Positions 25,418 through 38,403 of a DNA stretch of 64,000 nucleotides are shown here, in pieces. This DNA comes from Coptis chinensis. Its lineage: Eukaryota > Streptophyta > Magnoliopsida > Ranunculales > Ranunculaceae. A model generated the notes under the pieces. That model was not told the DNA's origin and made no database searches. It was given only the letters and a program-made list of their open reading frames with translations. The stretch is taken from the NCBI GenBank assembly GCA_015680905.1, contig CM027380.1:14650001-14714000 (forward strand), given 5' to 3'. Made by a program: the position numbers and the translations under genes. Every line of letters starts with the position of its first letter. The first letter of the stretch is position 1.

Positions 25418-28400
25418 TCAATGTGCGGGACACCCATCAGCTATGACACCCTTGGCCGTTGGGCAAGTAGCCAATTCACAATGCTCACCACCAGTACCCC
25501 ACCAAGTCACGCTCTTCCCTTCCATGCTCAATGAGAAGTATAACAACACCCCCATAAAGCCACTCCAGCATCTAGAGCTGCTGAAAGAACATAGTTGTAC
25601 CTCTGCCACCATTTCTTCCTGTACCTGAAAACAAAGAAGTTGAATATTGTTCCAACCAAAACCCATGAGTTGTAGTTCAAAGTTGTTGCTGGTGGCATGC
25701 TTGCAGTTGCTCCTAGAAGGACTGGAAGGTTAATCAGGGGATCAAGATTGTTTGGGAATGCCCTGTGTAGTAGCCAAACCAAAACAGGTCCAAGCGCACC
25801 TCCAAGGAAAAACCAGTTAAAGGGATCCGTAGTTTCCAAGAGTACCGAAAATCCGTCTAGGTCCCACCAATCCCCAAATGACTGATGCATCAAAGAAGAC
25901 ACGATCACCTGGGCATGTCCAAGGACTGTTTGGTGGGAGGAGATCGTCTTGACAAATATTCTCAATGGAGTTCAGTAGCCACCATGCCACCCCCAAGGTT
26001 GATTGTTCCAGCTATAATGGTTCCAATGAACTGTGTGAAGGGTAGACAATAGCATGATTAAAATGAATTGCATCAACAGTAACAAGTACAGCTAGAAAGT
26101 ATAAATCATTCTGATACTATTTGGGTTTACTATTCTAAAATTCTAGCAGTGGTGAAGGGGCTGTATCGTGAACATGTAAGCTTTTCAGTTAAGCATATGA
26201 CGTATTCTAATATAGTGAATGGAAGAAAGGGATACCTGGACTAAGAACATGGATCTTGGTGGGATCTTCATGTAATGGCCAAGCTTGAAATCGTTGAGGA
26301 AGGAAACGGCTTTGAGCCATGCTCATATAACCATACGTTTTGAAGCAGACATTTGCAATTGGTCTTCCAGGATATATGATTCCCATGACATACTCTGTAA
26401 TGATATTCAAACCAGGGGTCTGGAATAATAAACATCAAAGTCATTAGACGAAAACTAAATTTTACTAATAGATGAGTACATCTTAGGATCACCATGATCA
26501 GAATCTAATACTTATCTTCTTTTAAAATTTGAAGACGTTATAAAATTAGACCAATGAACACTACGTCACTACTCAGTCTGATCCGTTTTGCTTATCAGAT
26601 TAGTTTCTCACTTTCCAATGTAAAGATACAAGATTACCAAAATTGTACAAGAAATTTTTCCTATGGTTACCTGGTTTGTGGTAGCGGTTATGATGCTGAT
26701 GGGAAGAGTAAACACAAATGCCAAAACGCAAGAGAATAGGAGCCCCCACCATGGCATCTGAATCTGATCATTTAGAACAGTGCAGAGGAAAAGAGAGATC
26801 CCGACAGTCACTAAAAGAAGAAGGTAAAACCACCAATTGGGTATGTCCTCGTAACTCCTCATCAGTCTTGTGTGGATATCCACCTTGCCCTTATATGATT
26901 GACGGTACCGGTCATAAATCTCCCTATACATGTTAAGCATAACAGATGAATAAGTATGGCGAGATTACTGTCATTTAAATATTTTCTTAAACTTCATGAA
27001 AATGAAGTCCATGAGATAATTAAAAATGAGTTACCTTCCATAGAAGAATCCCACATGGGTGAGGGTGGCTGCAATGGTAGCAAAACCGAAGCCATATGTG
27101 AGGGCAAAAAACATGCTCAGGTTGATTTTTCCTTGACGTTGATACTCCACCATATTGATCTCAAACTTGTTATTCACAATGGCTGATATGTTATACCTCT
27201 GCCCGTTTTCAGTGAACAAGTGCGACGAGAAGATGGGAAATGTCTTGGCACTGTAAAGGTCTAAACCCCAGTATGCTATTGGGATTACCACATAAATTAT
27301 TAAGGTATACCCAGCAAAAACATTCATGATTGCAAAGAATGGGCAAATGAGGGGACTGAACAAGAAGGAAGCCACAACAGACCAATCAAGTGTAAATGCT
27401 CCAAGTCCTAGGCCTCTCATTCCTGATCCTAACTGTTGGGCTGTAACTGACTTTGAGAATGCCCAGCAGACCCATGAGACACTTGACAGAGTTGGAAAGA
27501 GGTAGCCTGGAACCAAATACCATGAGAAACTGCAGACCATGGCAATCAGGAAAAACTTTGCTCTTGACATGCGCTGCTTATCTTTCTCATGTAGAGCTCT
27601 GCACGAAAAAAAACATATAGGATTATTTTAGTATTCTAATGCGCGCTACTTTCAAAATGTAAGTCTTTCTGGCTCATGCTGAAATGCACTATTTGGGTAT
27701 TTGTAGTATGGGATTATCATAAGATGTTGATTATTGCTGATTACTGGAAATATCCATTCAAGGTGAAAATTGTGAAGTTATGGGCCAGATGTTGAAGATA
27801 GCCGCCACCACTCGCTGATTTTGCCAGGGCATACTTGTCAATTGACATTGAGTCAGTGACACAGATCAAAACCATTCCAACCGAATTGACAGGCTTTTCC
27901 ATATCAATTTCTCCAGGGGAAGGTGAGCTCATAAATTAATGACTTATTATTTGGTAAACATATTATTTTGGACAAAAAGACGACTGGCATTGTGAAAACT
28001 ACATGTCTCGTCCGTTGAAAAAATTATAAATGAAAGATACCTTCCCATGTGTGAGATAGCTCTTAACATAGATTGTGGCAATAATTGGGGATGTGATTAA
28101 GGTTGACATATAACAAGTTTGTCACAAAGATATCCATTAAGCTTTTCTTAATTCTCCACTGGGTCATTAATCATGTGGCTATATATTTAGGAGGGCATCT
28201 AGGGTGCATCAGGATGTATGTGTGCGTAAGAATGAGAGCCGTTGACAGTACTTTTTTGTTGCAATACACACGAATCCCCTGCCTATATGAGTGGCCCAGA
28301 TGCCTGCGCATGGGTACACCCTGCGCACACTAGCTTTTCAGTATATTTCATTCTTCAGAAAATATCTCTGGAGAGAATAAAAAGGGTACAGTCTGATTAA

Positions 28401-29873
28401 TGATTTTATGCACTTTAATATGTGAAGACTGATGACAAGGAAACTAAGATATTCTATCGTGCAGTATCATTTGAACTAGATATAGTTATTGACTTGTGAC
28501 AATCAATTGGTGTAAGAACCATGGACCCGCTAGTTCATAAATCATACTCCAGGTGTGACTAAAACCTCATTTTATAACTTACGATCGAAAATAAATAGGT
28601 GGGAGGTTGGTTGCTAAATCTTGATAGTTTGACACAATAAATTGGAGTGTGATTATAGTGGAAAGGTGGACTGTCTACAAGTCTGAAATCATGAATTCAA
28701 AGGAAAGGCCTCTCTCAATACCACAAACGCAGTCTTACTTCACCGACATCTTATGGTGGATCTCCACATATTTTCACACTAAAACTAACAAACACAGAAC
28801 AAGTCAGTTACCCTCAACAAATAACTTATTTGCTCTTAGCCACAAAAACTGGGTTTGTTTAGTTTCTACTTTGTAGACTCATTTTCGGGCATATTTAGCT
28901 CACTCACACAGCCTACTATCCACTCCTACACTTAACACTCCAATCGGCCAATCCAATATTAAAATATCACCCTCAACCGTAACCGGACGCCCATCAATCG
29001 CATACATTTTTTCTGCAAAATTTTAACAGAAGGAGAAAAAAGAAAGTTGAATTGATGCACTTGAAAGTTGAAAAACATACCTGAAGAGTGAAACTTGAAC
29101 AAGAGTACTAGGCCACCACATATGGGCTGGTTCAACAACATACTTCCTCAAAAGCCCAGCCCATCCATATCCCAAAACCTGTTCCACCACCACATCTTAT
29201 CATTAACCACCATCATAAGTCATAACAAACTCACAAACTTCGAAAAGTACCCACTGCCACAGTGCCACTACCCCAAATTTCAAAGCCATACAACCCGAAA
29301 CGAAACGAAACAGAAAAGAAAAAGTAAGATAACGAAAACTTCTAACCAACCTGAGTAGTGACTATAAGAAACCCAACCAGCAAAAAAGGATATATTCCGG
29401 TGATAGAAAGCTTTAATAATATTAACAATACCAACAGCATAAGCAGATCCACTTCCAAAAGCACTACCAGCATTAGCAAAGATAGATATCAAGACATGTT
29501 CTTTCATATTAAAAGGACCAGGATTCAAAGAAAACTCATGAGCCCCAAGACTAAATTTCTTTGTTGGTAGAACTTTAGCCATGAAATGACCAATGGGTAG
29601 TGAAGCAACTTGAATTGTGATTTGACTAATGACTAAAGGTTCTGTCCTATAAGCAAAAAACTGGTTAAGGAATGATAATAGTGAACATGAGAGTAAACCA
29701 AGAAACCACATTCGAAATGTCCATACTGGTAGTGTTGGGTCATCTGTGTTTGTTACTGTTAGCCTAACTTCTTCTATTGGTGATAGTTCTTCTTCATCTA
29801 TGTTTTCTTCTTCTTCTTCTTGGTGTTGTGTTAAGTGACTTCTTCCTGGTGCTTCTATCTCAAAGGTTCCCAT
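25418..29873 (-). CDS. OPT-B: oligopeptide transporter (OPT family), frame disrupted as given
   Basis: The better-preserved tandem OPT gene. Exons: 29873-29351, 29178-29081, 27598-27035, 26923-26671, 26419-26236 and 26031-25418. The start MGTFEIEAP (29873) precedes an acidic stretch (EEEEEN), then [16 protein letters not shown] (first membrane helix), [29 protein letters not shown], the [15 protein letters not shown] segment, [31 protein letters not shown] and the end [10 protein letters not shown]. Length is about 730-740 residues, as for plant OPTs, which are multi-span proton-coupled carriers of peptides, glutathione or metal complexes. The substrate cannot be told from sequence. Five one-base length differences in short runs break the frame (near 29375, 26314, 25990, 25822 and 25555), but I saw no in-frame nonsense codon outside those shifts. 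The gene may well be intact in the plant. Confidence 0.88.
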
Positions 29874-30300
29874 GGTGGGAGAGAACCAGAGAAAGAGAAT
29901 GTAGCTGGGGGATTCTTTGATGATTACTGATTTCTTGCTTTTTGTAAACAAAGAGTTTAGATAGAGAAAGGTGGAGAAATGAGGAATGAGCTAGCAGTCC
30001 TTGCAAGTTGCATACCTGCCACATCACTAAAAGACAAAACTTCTGGTCTTGGTCTCTTGGAATGAATTGATTTTTTTTTTTTGGCTAACCGAGCTCAGAA
30101 TTGTATTAAATATATGAAAAAGAGAAAGTCTCTTGGAATGAGTTGATGAAATTGTTAAGTTATATATTGAATTTGATGTTCCCTGCCAAAATAACTCTGA
30201 TACAATTTTTTCCCAAATCACTAACAAACCTAATTTTCGGGTGGAAATAACTCTTAAACACAAATAGTCCGGATTTTAAATTAATATTTTCCAATTTTAT
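29874..30300. promoter_or_regulatory. Upstream region of OPT-B (presumed promoter and 5' UTR)
   Basis: Purine-rich on the coding side (minus-strand GAATCATCAAAGAATCCCCC just before the ATG). No confident TATA box or other element could be assigned. It is inferred only from its position. Confidence 0.3.
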
Positions 30301-30309
30301 TATTGTTAT

Positions 30310-30670
30310 AGTTTTAGTATGAATAATATTTATTCATACCCAAAATAAATTAACATACCTCATACATTATGTTGATGTATGAATAGAGATTGTTCATAGC
30401 TTATGTTGAAGTATGAACAATTCAAATATATATGAAGTTATGAACAATGATTATTCATACTTCAATAGATGTTCGTACTAATCATATATTATGTTGTAAT
30501 ATGAACAATGATGGTTCATACTCTAATAGGTGTTTTCTTACTAATCATATATTATGTTGAGGTATGAACAACAATCGTTCATAATTTAAATATATATGAA
30601 CAATGATTAAGTGTTATCATTAATCATACATTATGTTGAGGTATGAACAAAAATTGTTCGTATACTACAT
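30310..30670. repeat. Degenerate minisatellite based on CATATTATGTTGAGGTATGAACAA
   Basis: Four to five imperfect units share TTATGTTGA(G/T)GTATGAA followed by a short inverted AATNNTTGTTCAT(A) piece. They start near 30359, 30487, 30545 and 30630. The internal GAACAA...TTGTTC pairing makes each unit weakly palindromic. Non-coding. Confidence 0.65.
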
Positions 30671-31177
30671 ATACCGGGTCGTTTTGGTTAGGTCAAACTA
30701 TTTTTTTATTTTGCGTCAGGAGTAAACTTTACTTTTTTAACGTGTGTCATTTTTTATTTTGCGTTAGGAGTATATTTGTCCTAAAATCTATTCTGGCCTT
30801 GTGAGTGATTATAGAAAAAAATGAGAGTTTAAGAGTGATTTTTTCTTCATTTTTGTCTTTGAGAGTTACTCTCTGAAGTTAATCATCACGCCTGTCCAAA
30901 CACTATATGGTATGGTGAAGATCGAGAAACACTAGATGGAAAAGTGTATTACTATTGATTAGAAAGTACATTAGTCTTCCCATTTTTCATTTTCTTTGGC
31001 ATTATCACTCTGTTGATGTCAATATAAGTGATTTTTTGCTTTGACAAAAAAATATTCTGTACTCCGGAGCAACTTTTAGCGGGCCGTTTTCATCATGGAA
31101 CTAAATTGAACTTGTATTATCTTTAAGGGGAATGAATGTGTATTGGCATTTTATTTGGATATATATATATATATATA

Positions 31178-31995
31178 ACTAGCTAGGAAGGCAATACGCA
31201 TGTAGAATTTCTTTTGAAAATATTTAGATTTTTTTTAGAAAATTGGGACTACCGTTTTAGTCGCTAACCCATTTTAATTCTCTAACAAATTGTTTTAAAT
31301 AAAGTTTTCATTAAATTTTAAAAACCCATTTTTTCAATTAGAAGAGATTCTATTTTAATAGGAGAATAATTTCCGTTTTAATTAGATATGCTAGATTTTC
31401 TCTTTTCAATAAGGGAGAAATTTTCATTTTAATAGAAAAATGATTCCCGCTTTAATTAGAAGTGTTAAAATTATAAAAAAAAAAATCTCGTTTTTCAAAT
31501 AGAAAAGAAATTCCCATTTTAATAGGAGATGACGTGGAATTTTAATAGAACTTGAAAAATACTCCTTGTGAGAGCTTTAATATTAAGACTAGCTTGTAGG
31601 CCCGTGCGTACGCACTGGCTCTTTTGAAAATATTTTGTTTTTTTTTTTAGAAAATTGGGACTACCATTTTAGTTGCTAACCCGTTTTAATTTTCTAACAA
31701 ATTGTTTTAATTAAGTTTTAAAAATCCGTTTTTTTCAATTCGGTGAGAGATCATGTTTTAATAGGAGAATAATTTCCGTTTTAATTAGATATGTTAGATT
31801 TTTCCTTTTCAATAGGGGAGAAATTTCCATTTTAATAATAGAATGATTACCGTTTTAATTAGAAGTGCTAGAATTTGTTTTAATAGGAGAATAATTTCCG
31901 TTATAATAGGAGAAGAATTCTAATTTTATTAGGAGATGACGTGGAATTTTAATAGAGCTCGAAAAATACCCCTTATAAAAGCTTTAATATTAAGA
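31178..31995. repeat. Direct duplication of a 410-bp AT-rich dispersed repeat
   Basis: Copy 1 (about 31178-31587) and copy 2 (about 31588-31995) both open with ACTAGCT, share GAAAATTGGGACTACC, AATAGGAGAATAATTTCCGT and AGGAGATGACGTGGAATTTT, and close with AGCTTTAATATTAAGA. The beginning of copy 2 (TAGGCCCGTGCGTACGCAC) resembles the CTAGC..GCACGTGCTATGCACGGG text at 56163-56191, so this is a family of dispersed repeats. Non-coding; the class is not identified. Confidence 0.75.
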
Positions 31996-33540
31996 TATAA
32001 ATATAGATATCTCACTCAAAAGATGAACTTAGAAAATGAATTGAGAATTAATTTGTAATTGAACGAAAAGTATTTTAACACCTTTTGTGGTGTTCAATTC
32101 TTCATTTTGAATTGAACAATAGGTATTATGATATCATTTATGTATCCTAAAACTTGTATGTAAAGCTAAAAGTTTCATGACACACGTATGATATCATGTA
32201 CTCAGATGATGCAGTGATGCTTGCTAATTTTGAGGATTAGGCTGTTTTTTAAATGTGATTGAAACTTTAAAGCAATTCACCAATATTCTGCACATGAACA
32301 ATTCTACAACAATAAAACTAAAAGCAACCAAGTTATTAATGCAGCGCAACTAAAAACTTTAAAAGAACACGGGTAATATTGTGTTGGTTCTTGCTCGCCA
32401 TGAAGAATGAGATGCATGTAGCCACTGAAGAATGAGATGTATATAGCCGATATTACCAAATACGTACATTCTTTGGCTGTAGGCTGTCTAACATCAATGA
32501 ATCTGCTTGCAATCTTTTGGATGTCTTTAACCTATTTTAGTTATTTTTATAGTATTTAACCTATTTTAGTGGTTAGACACATTTATACTGTTTGTATTCC
32601 GAGTTCTTTATTCATCTTTATAAAAAAAAAAAGACTTTTGCAATTTAGAGATGGTTCTTGGTTATTTTATTTTATTTTTCTTTTCGATCAGGAAGTTGGT
32701 CCTTGGTTCTACACTTCTACTAATAGGACATACATGACTAGCTTTATGAGTCTACTACTCTACTCCACTTGTCATAAAAGCATTTTAATTTGTAGACGCT
32801 TAAAATTTGTATTCTACTCCAATTGTCACTACCCTAGAAAACGATGTTCTATACTATGTCTATGGATCTTCAGTTCATTATAGAAACCAAATCAATTCAA
32901 AGACGGCCTCCTTATTAAGGCATCGCATATTGGGATGTTCAACTAATGCTACTGAGTGGTCTAAATTAGACTCCCATCGTACTCGTGCTACAGAGGTTTT
33001 AACTTTTGATTTCCATTCATGAGTATGAAAGCATTTACTTCACGAAGTTGACTCTGGACATAGTATTGAGCTGATCCCACACAGTAACGCATCGAAGGAT
33101 TTCATTAAGTTTAGACTTTAGAGGAGACTCCAAAGTCAGAAATCTCGGATCAGAATATTCACGAGGTGACAGCATGATCCAGCTGGTTAACAACCTTCTT
33201 GATTGGATCACCAGGAATCATGCACTTTACCGTTAGTGGCACTTCCCACTGGACTAGTGGCAGTAAATTTTTGCAGAAAAATCTGCTTTCAAATGTTCAC
33301 ACTTCAAGCTAATAAGTCTCAAGTTTTCGATTGAGCTGCTAATTAAAAGATGACCTTTGTCTTGAGATTCTAAATATAACCTACAAATTTGACATCCCAA
33401 GTTTACGAGTGAATCGTGAATCATATTGTGGCAACTCCAATAACATTGTGTCATTTAATTTGTGTGTCTAAAGTTTACTTAGAATTTCAAAATTGCATAT
33501 GAATTTTGTGCAAGTTGGTAACTATATATATATTTTTTGC
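31996..33540. other. No gene recognised
   Basis: AT-rich intergenic sequence with only short chance ORFs. Nothing supports a gene. Confidence 0.5.
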
Positions 33541-33544
33541 TAAT

Positions 33545-33974
33545 TGTAAGTACCCTCCGTTCTACACTACAGAACATGTATCCACATGACAGGACGCCTT
33601 ATCTTAGCTCGTCCCACAACATCATAACGTACCAACGACCCAACACCCAGGTCGTCACCAACAGCAGTTACAACCATACATGGAAAAATATCAACTAGTG
33701 CAATTCTAGAGCTCAGTCAACGCAACAATCAAGGAGTCATTTACTTTGTAACATCAGAGTAATGACAAATCATCAAGATAGCATACAAGGTAGATCTGCA
33801 ATCCATAACGGTTCAAACACACATCTACAAATAGAGAGAGATGAACTACGTAAGGCTTGATTCAAGTTTACAGGAGAAACTTTATCGTGAGGCAATTCTT
33901 ATCCCAAGAAGAGTGCAGCCATTTTCTATCCAACAGATCATCAGGTCGTAGTCCCAAAATAACCAACATCTACA
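33545..33974 (+). repeat. Putative 5' LTR of the Tat-lineage fossil
   Basis: The right boundary is fixed by the primer-binding-site-like sequence directly after it. The left boundary (TGTAAGTACCC) is chosen because it starts TGTA, matching the reverse of the CTACA end. No second LTR is present to confirm it. Confidence 0.5.
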
Positions 33975-33991
33975 TTGGCGCCGTCTGCCGG
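33975..33991 (+). other. tRNA primer-binding-site-like sequence
   Basis: TTGGCGCCGTCTGCCGG immediately follows the LTR end. This GGCGCCGT..GCCGG wording is the usual start of the internal region in plant Tat-type elements. The tRNA species used cannot be decided from this alone. Confidence 0.65.
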
Positions 33992-34058
33992 TTCGTTTCT
34001 TTAAGAAAAGAATAACCACTCTTTTCTCAAGCCTACGAAGCTGGTCAGCAAAACTACA

Positions 34059-35180
34059 ATGGATCCCAACCTACAAGCATTGACATACCAGATGAAGACA
34101 CTCCAAGAAGCCTTCATCATGTTGCAACAGGAAAATCAGACAATACGAGAGAATGCCAACTGCAACACCAACAATGGCACCACAGAAGCAGGGGAGCACA
34201 ACACTGTTGCAGCCCTAGCCAACACCACCAATCAGCGTTTAGACGACTTTGCGCAAAAACTAGAGAAGTCAAGCAAAAGAGCCAGCGCGATCCAGATCGC
34301 TTAGAAGATGCTGGAGACATACAAAGCATCACCATTCATCCAAGATATCAGAGACAAACAACCTCCTTCAGAGTTCATTCAACCAAAGTTCGTTGTACGA
34401 CGGTACCTCCTGCCCAGGCGAGCACGTAGCCCGCTTCAACCAAATCCTAGCACTATACAACCATCCTGACTACGACTATCTGAAGTGCAAACTTTTTCCA
34501 ACCAGTTTAAAGGACGGAGCAATAGACTGGTTTTACACACTCCCTCCAGATTCAATCAACAACTTTGACAGCCTTGCTGAAACATTCATAGAAGAGTTTG
34601 TCCACAACAGAAAGAAGCACGCCGACCTGGACTCCCTATTCCAGCTCAAGCAAGTTCACGGCGAAACGATCTGAGCCTTTCTAAGACGTTTTAAGAAGGA
34701 CCTACTCTCGCTGGAGTCAAAACTCAGTGACGGTTTTGCAATTTCTGCATTCACAAACACCCTCTTGGATGACTCCGACCTAGCAGGGTCTCTCATGCGT
34801 AACAAGCCAGACACCTCAGCCGACCTGTATCACAGAGTCGACAAATACATCAAGTACGAAGAGTGGATGTCCAAGCACAAAGGCAAAGAGGTCCTTGCAG
34901 TCAGTAATGAGCCAGATCCCAAGGAAAGCAAGCAATATTCAAACAACAACAATACCAACAACAACAAGAGATCCAACACCAGCAAACCCTCATACACAAA
35001 GAGGGAATTCTCCAACTTCTCCAAGATGCCAAGTCAAATCCTAAAGAAGATCTACACAGCGCCATACTTCAAACCAAACATCAACAAGGTAATAGCTATA
35101 CCAGAGCGTCCATACTGTCATTTCCACAAACTCCACCACCACAATACCAATGATTGCTGGAGCCTCAAGCACTACCTCTA
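34059..35180 (+). pseudogene. gag region of the Tat-lineage fossil
   Basis: Plus-strand open segments starting MDPNLQALTYQMKTLQEAF. They include the retrotransposon-gag signature AIDWFYTLPPDSINNFDSLA followed by FIEEFVH, then a charged, Asn-rich linker, and end near CHFHKLHHHNTNDCWSLKHY, a zinc-finger-like motif of Tat gag. The role in the family is a capsid-like particle protein. Broken fossil. Confidence 0.75.
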
Positions 35181-35499
35181 AGACCTAGTGGAGGAAGGCA
35201 AATTAAAAGAGTTCTTGCCAGAAAACGATCTGAGGCACAAGCTGGATGCCAAACACTACAGAAGCAGGAGCCGCAACAATGAACGACCTGCCAACAACAG
35301 AAACAGAAGTAGAGGCAGATTAACAGGACGATCTAAGTCTCCAGGTCGGTCAAGGCACAACAGGAGACAACACTCCTCCGACCAAGATGAGGACAAAGTA
35401 ATCAACATGATTACAGACACCTCAAACGACGAAAATCTCGTGTCGGAGAAGCGTAAGAGTGGGAGCAATCCAAGAAATCTACCATCTCACACAAAGCCG

Positions 35500-36921
35500 A
35501 GATGATGATTTCTACCAACCCTAAGAAGACAACGACAATTTTATTCACAGAAGAAGATCTAGACAAGGTGTGCCTACCTCACAATGATGCCTTGGTAGTG
35601 CACATCAAGATCAACGGTTGGATGGTCAAAAGAGTCCTCATCGATCCAGGGAGCTCATGCGACATACCGTTTCTATCAAACTTACAAAGACATGCACCTG
35701 CCAGACTTGGTGATGATAGAGTCCAATGCACCGCTCTATGGGCTCAACGGAGATCATACATATGCCATCGGAGACGTAATCCTACCAATCTCCATTGGCG
35801 AAAAAGAGGACATGGTCAAAACATCAACACGCTTCAGTGTTATCGATGTCAGGTCGTCCTACACTGCCATTCTAGGACGCCGTTGGATCCACAAAATCCA
35901 AGCTATTCTATCAACCCTACACCAGGTCCTACGATATCCTGGTCCTAGAGGCATCATGGAGCTCAGAAGCAACCAACTAGAAGCTCACCGATGTAATCAG
36001 TCAAGACTACGAACGACCACCCAAGCCTCGTGTCATCAAAACCAAGGATCGCGTTCCAAAAGGCGGGGATCCTCAAACATCCAAACCTCCAAAGCATCGA
36101 TCGAAAAGCTCAAAGGAAAACAAGCTCAAACAAAACCAGGAGAAAAAGTTAATTTGGGCACAACTAATGACCCAAAATTTGTATATGTAGGGGCTGACTT
36201 AGACCCCAGCTTAAGGAGCAGCTTGTCAAATTTCTATCTCTCAATAAAGATGTTTTTGCTTAGTCGTATATCGATATGCCAGGAATCGACCCTCAGGTCG
36301 CTTGCCATAAGTTAAATGTAGATCCAACCATCAAGCCTATCAAACAACGACCTAGGAAACTAGCACTCAAGTTTTAAAAAGTCATCAATGAAGAGATAGA
36401 AAAGCTAAAAAATGTGGGATTCATCAGAGGAGTCGAGTACCCGACCTGGCTTGCTAATATAGTAGCCGTTCCAAAGAAGAACGGTCAGGTACGACTCTGC
36501 ATAGATTTCACCAACATCAACAAGCACTACCTAAAGGATAGCTTTCCTCTACCAAGAATCGACATATTGGTAGATCAAACTTGCGGCCATAAGCTTTTGT
36601 CATTCATGGACGCATACAGTGGGTACAACCAAATACCACTAGCAAAGAAAGATCAGGAAAAGACGTCCTTCATAACGGAGCAAGATACGTTTTGCTATAA
36701 CATCCTACCTTTCGGCTTGAAGAACGCAGGAGCAACCTACCAAAGACTTGTCACAAAAATATTCAAAGACTTGTTAGGAGACACTATGGAAGTCTACATA
36801 GACGACATGGTGGTCAAAAGCGAAAAGGCAGGTGATCACATCTCCCACCTACAAGAGGCTTTTGAACGACTTCGCCAAAACAAGATGAAGCTCAACCAAG
36901 CCAAATGCGTATTTGGAGTAG
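35500..36921 (+). pseudogene. Protease and partial reverse transcriptase of the Tat-lineage fossil
   Basis: The protease region shows VLIDPGSSCDI (the aspartic-protease D-G/P-S-S type site) and later YTAILGRRWIHKI. The reverse transcriptase begins near the reading KLKNVGFIRGVEYPTWLANI and runs through YIDDMVVKS to KCVFGV, where the interrupting LTR starts at 36922. Broken fossil; family assignment is firm. Confidence 0.82.
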
Positions 36922-38403
36922 TGATAACCCGTAAAAACTCAATTAGATTACTCTAACCTTATTCTTACGGTATCAATATTTTATTTCCTACTCTCACATA
37001 TAGATTCATGCAATATATATAGAGTTAGGATTCATTCCACTCTTAACTCTCAAGACTTAAACAAATTCAATTGAACAAACAAAAAGAACAATGGTGACAG
37101 TAATGTGTTATGTGAAATTTCTATTCTACGATTATACTACGGATTCAATTTATACTAACAAGATACGATATATAATTCAACTACAGAAATACTACGTTGA
37201 TTCTATGATAAGGAATTAGGGGGGATTTTATTCCACCTTAACTCAACTTAACTTGCTAACGACGAATCGTCGTAATCCGAATTGAATTGCTTCGCAGAAC
37301 AATTGGTTCTTCCTAATCCCTAATTACACATGACATTTCTACAAATTATAACTAGCATGTGAACGATTAAACCCATTCTCATGGTGACTAATCATTTCTA
37401 TAGTGGAAAGGAATTACGACTATTCTACGTTAACACAAATCAAGCTTTCATCAAGGCTTCGCAACCCCCTCTAATGGAGGTTTAGCCAAGAATCATTCCA
37501 CAATCATTTCCATATGAATCTAAACTAAATATAATATCAAGATTCCAACTTTACTAATTTAACAAACAATAATTGAAATCTAATTAATAATTAAGAAATG
37601 ATATCAACAAGAATTTAAACTAGATCTATAAATGTAATGACAAAAAACGAATTGAATAATAATAAACTATTTTATTAATCTAATCAAATAAATAACAATA
37701 ATATAATACTGAAATTGAACAAGAATTAACTAATGAATTAATGTAAAACTAAATCTAGATCTAAATTATTCTAATCTAACCCTAGCTACCATTACAAGGA
37801 ACTAGTTTTCTAAATAAAACTAGATAACCTAAGAACTAAGCTTTTCTTTGTTTTTATATGTTTCAGATCCAAAATCGTGCATGGGCTTGGAGCCATGTTT
37901 TGGGCCAGAGAATCAGTCCCAAAACCCAATTCTTTCAGTCTAAAAAGGCCTCTTTAATTGGAGTTAACTTTGACAAACTTTTCGTCCACTTCTACTCCTC
38001 TGATTGGGTCAAGGCTTAGACCATTGGAAAGCTCTTTCCGAGCCGGTCGTTTTGACATAAGGTAGGCCCAATTCGGAGGTCTGAGTCCAAAGATATGGTC
38101 TTCGGAAGTTCTCACGACTTTCACAAGATTTGTTTACGCGCGTGGACTTTGACTTTTCATCTTTTGACCGGGTTTTACAGAGGCTTTGTCTTCTTGAAAA
38201 TTGGCTTTTAATCACAGAACTCCTTAGCAACCGACTTTTGCTCTTTTATCTCGCTAAAGTGGCACATTTCTACATATAATGGACTTTGAAGCCTGAAATG
38301 CATAAAAACACGTAATCACTATTAACTCTTACTTATTATTCACATAATTGGTCTAAAAGTACAATTGTTAAGGGGTTAAAACTACAGTTTTGGTCTCTTA
38401 TCA
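36922..38403 (-). repeat. LTR of the Athila-like element, 1,482 bp
   Basis: On the plus strand it begins TGATAACCCG and ends GGTCTCTTATCA, so the termini form a TGATAA/TTATCA inverted repeat. The right end abuts the purine tract exactly, and the left end interrupts the Tat reverse transcriptase. No gene lies inside; the small ORFs are chance. Confidence 0.8.

Larger units (their letters stand above)
33545..36921 (+). mobile_element. Tat-lineage Ty3/gypsy retrotransposon fossil, 5' part only
   Basis: In order on the plus strand: a putative 5' LTR (33545-33974, TGTAAG...CTACA), a primer-binding-site-like TTGGCGCCGTCTGCCGG (33975-33991), gag (about 34059-35180), a protease region (about 35500-36000) and the first two-thirds of reverse transcriptase (about 36370-36920). 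Reverse transcriptase shows FTNINKHYLKDSFPLPRID, LLSFMDAYSGYNQI, PFGLKNAGATYQRLV and YIDDMVVKS, which match the Tat lineage. The element is cut at 36922 by another LTR element. Its remaining reverse transcriptase, RNase H, integrase and 3' LTR do not reappear in the window. It is broken, with a handful of lesions, and looks younger than the 0-9.8 kb fossil. Confidence 0.85.

Noticed and set aside
27741-27932. 63-residue reading in an OPT-B intron ([20 protein letters not shown])
   Set aside because: It is protein-like, but no family is recognised and no neighbouring exon supports it. It was kept out as probably a chance or captured fragment.
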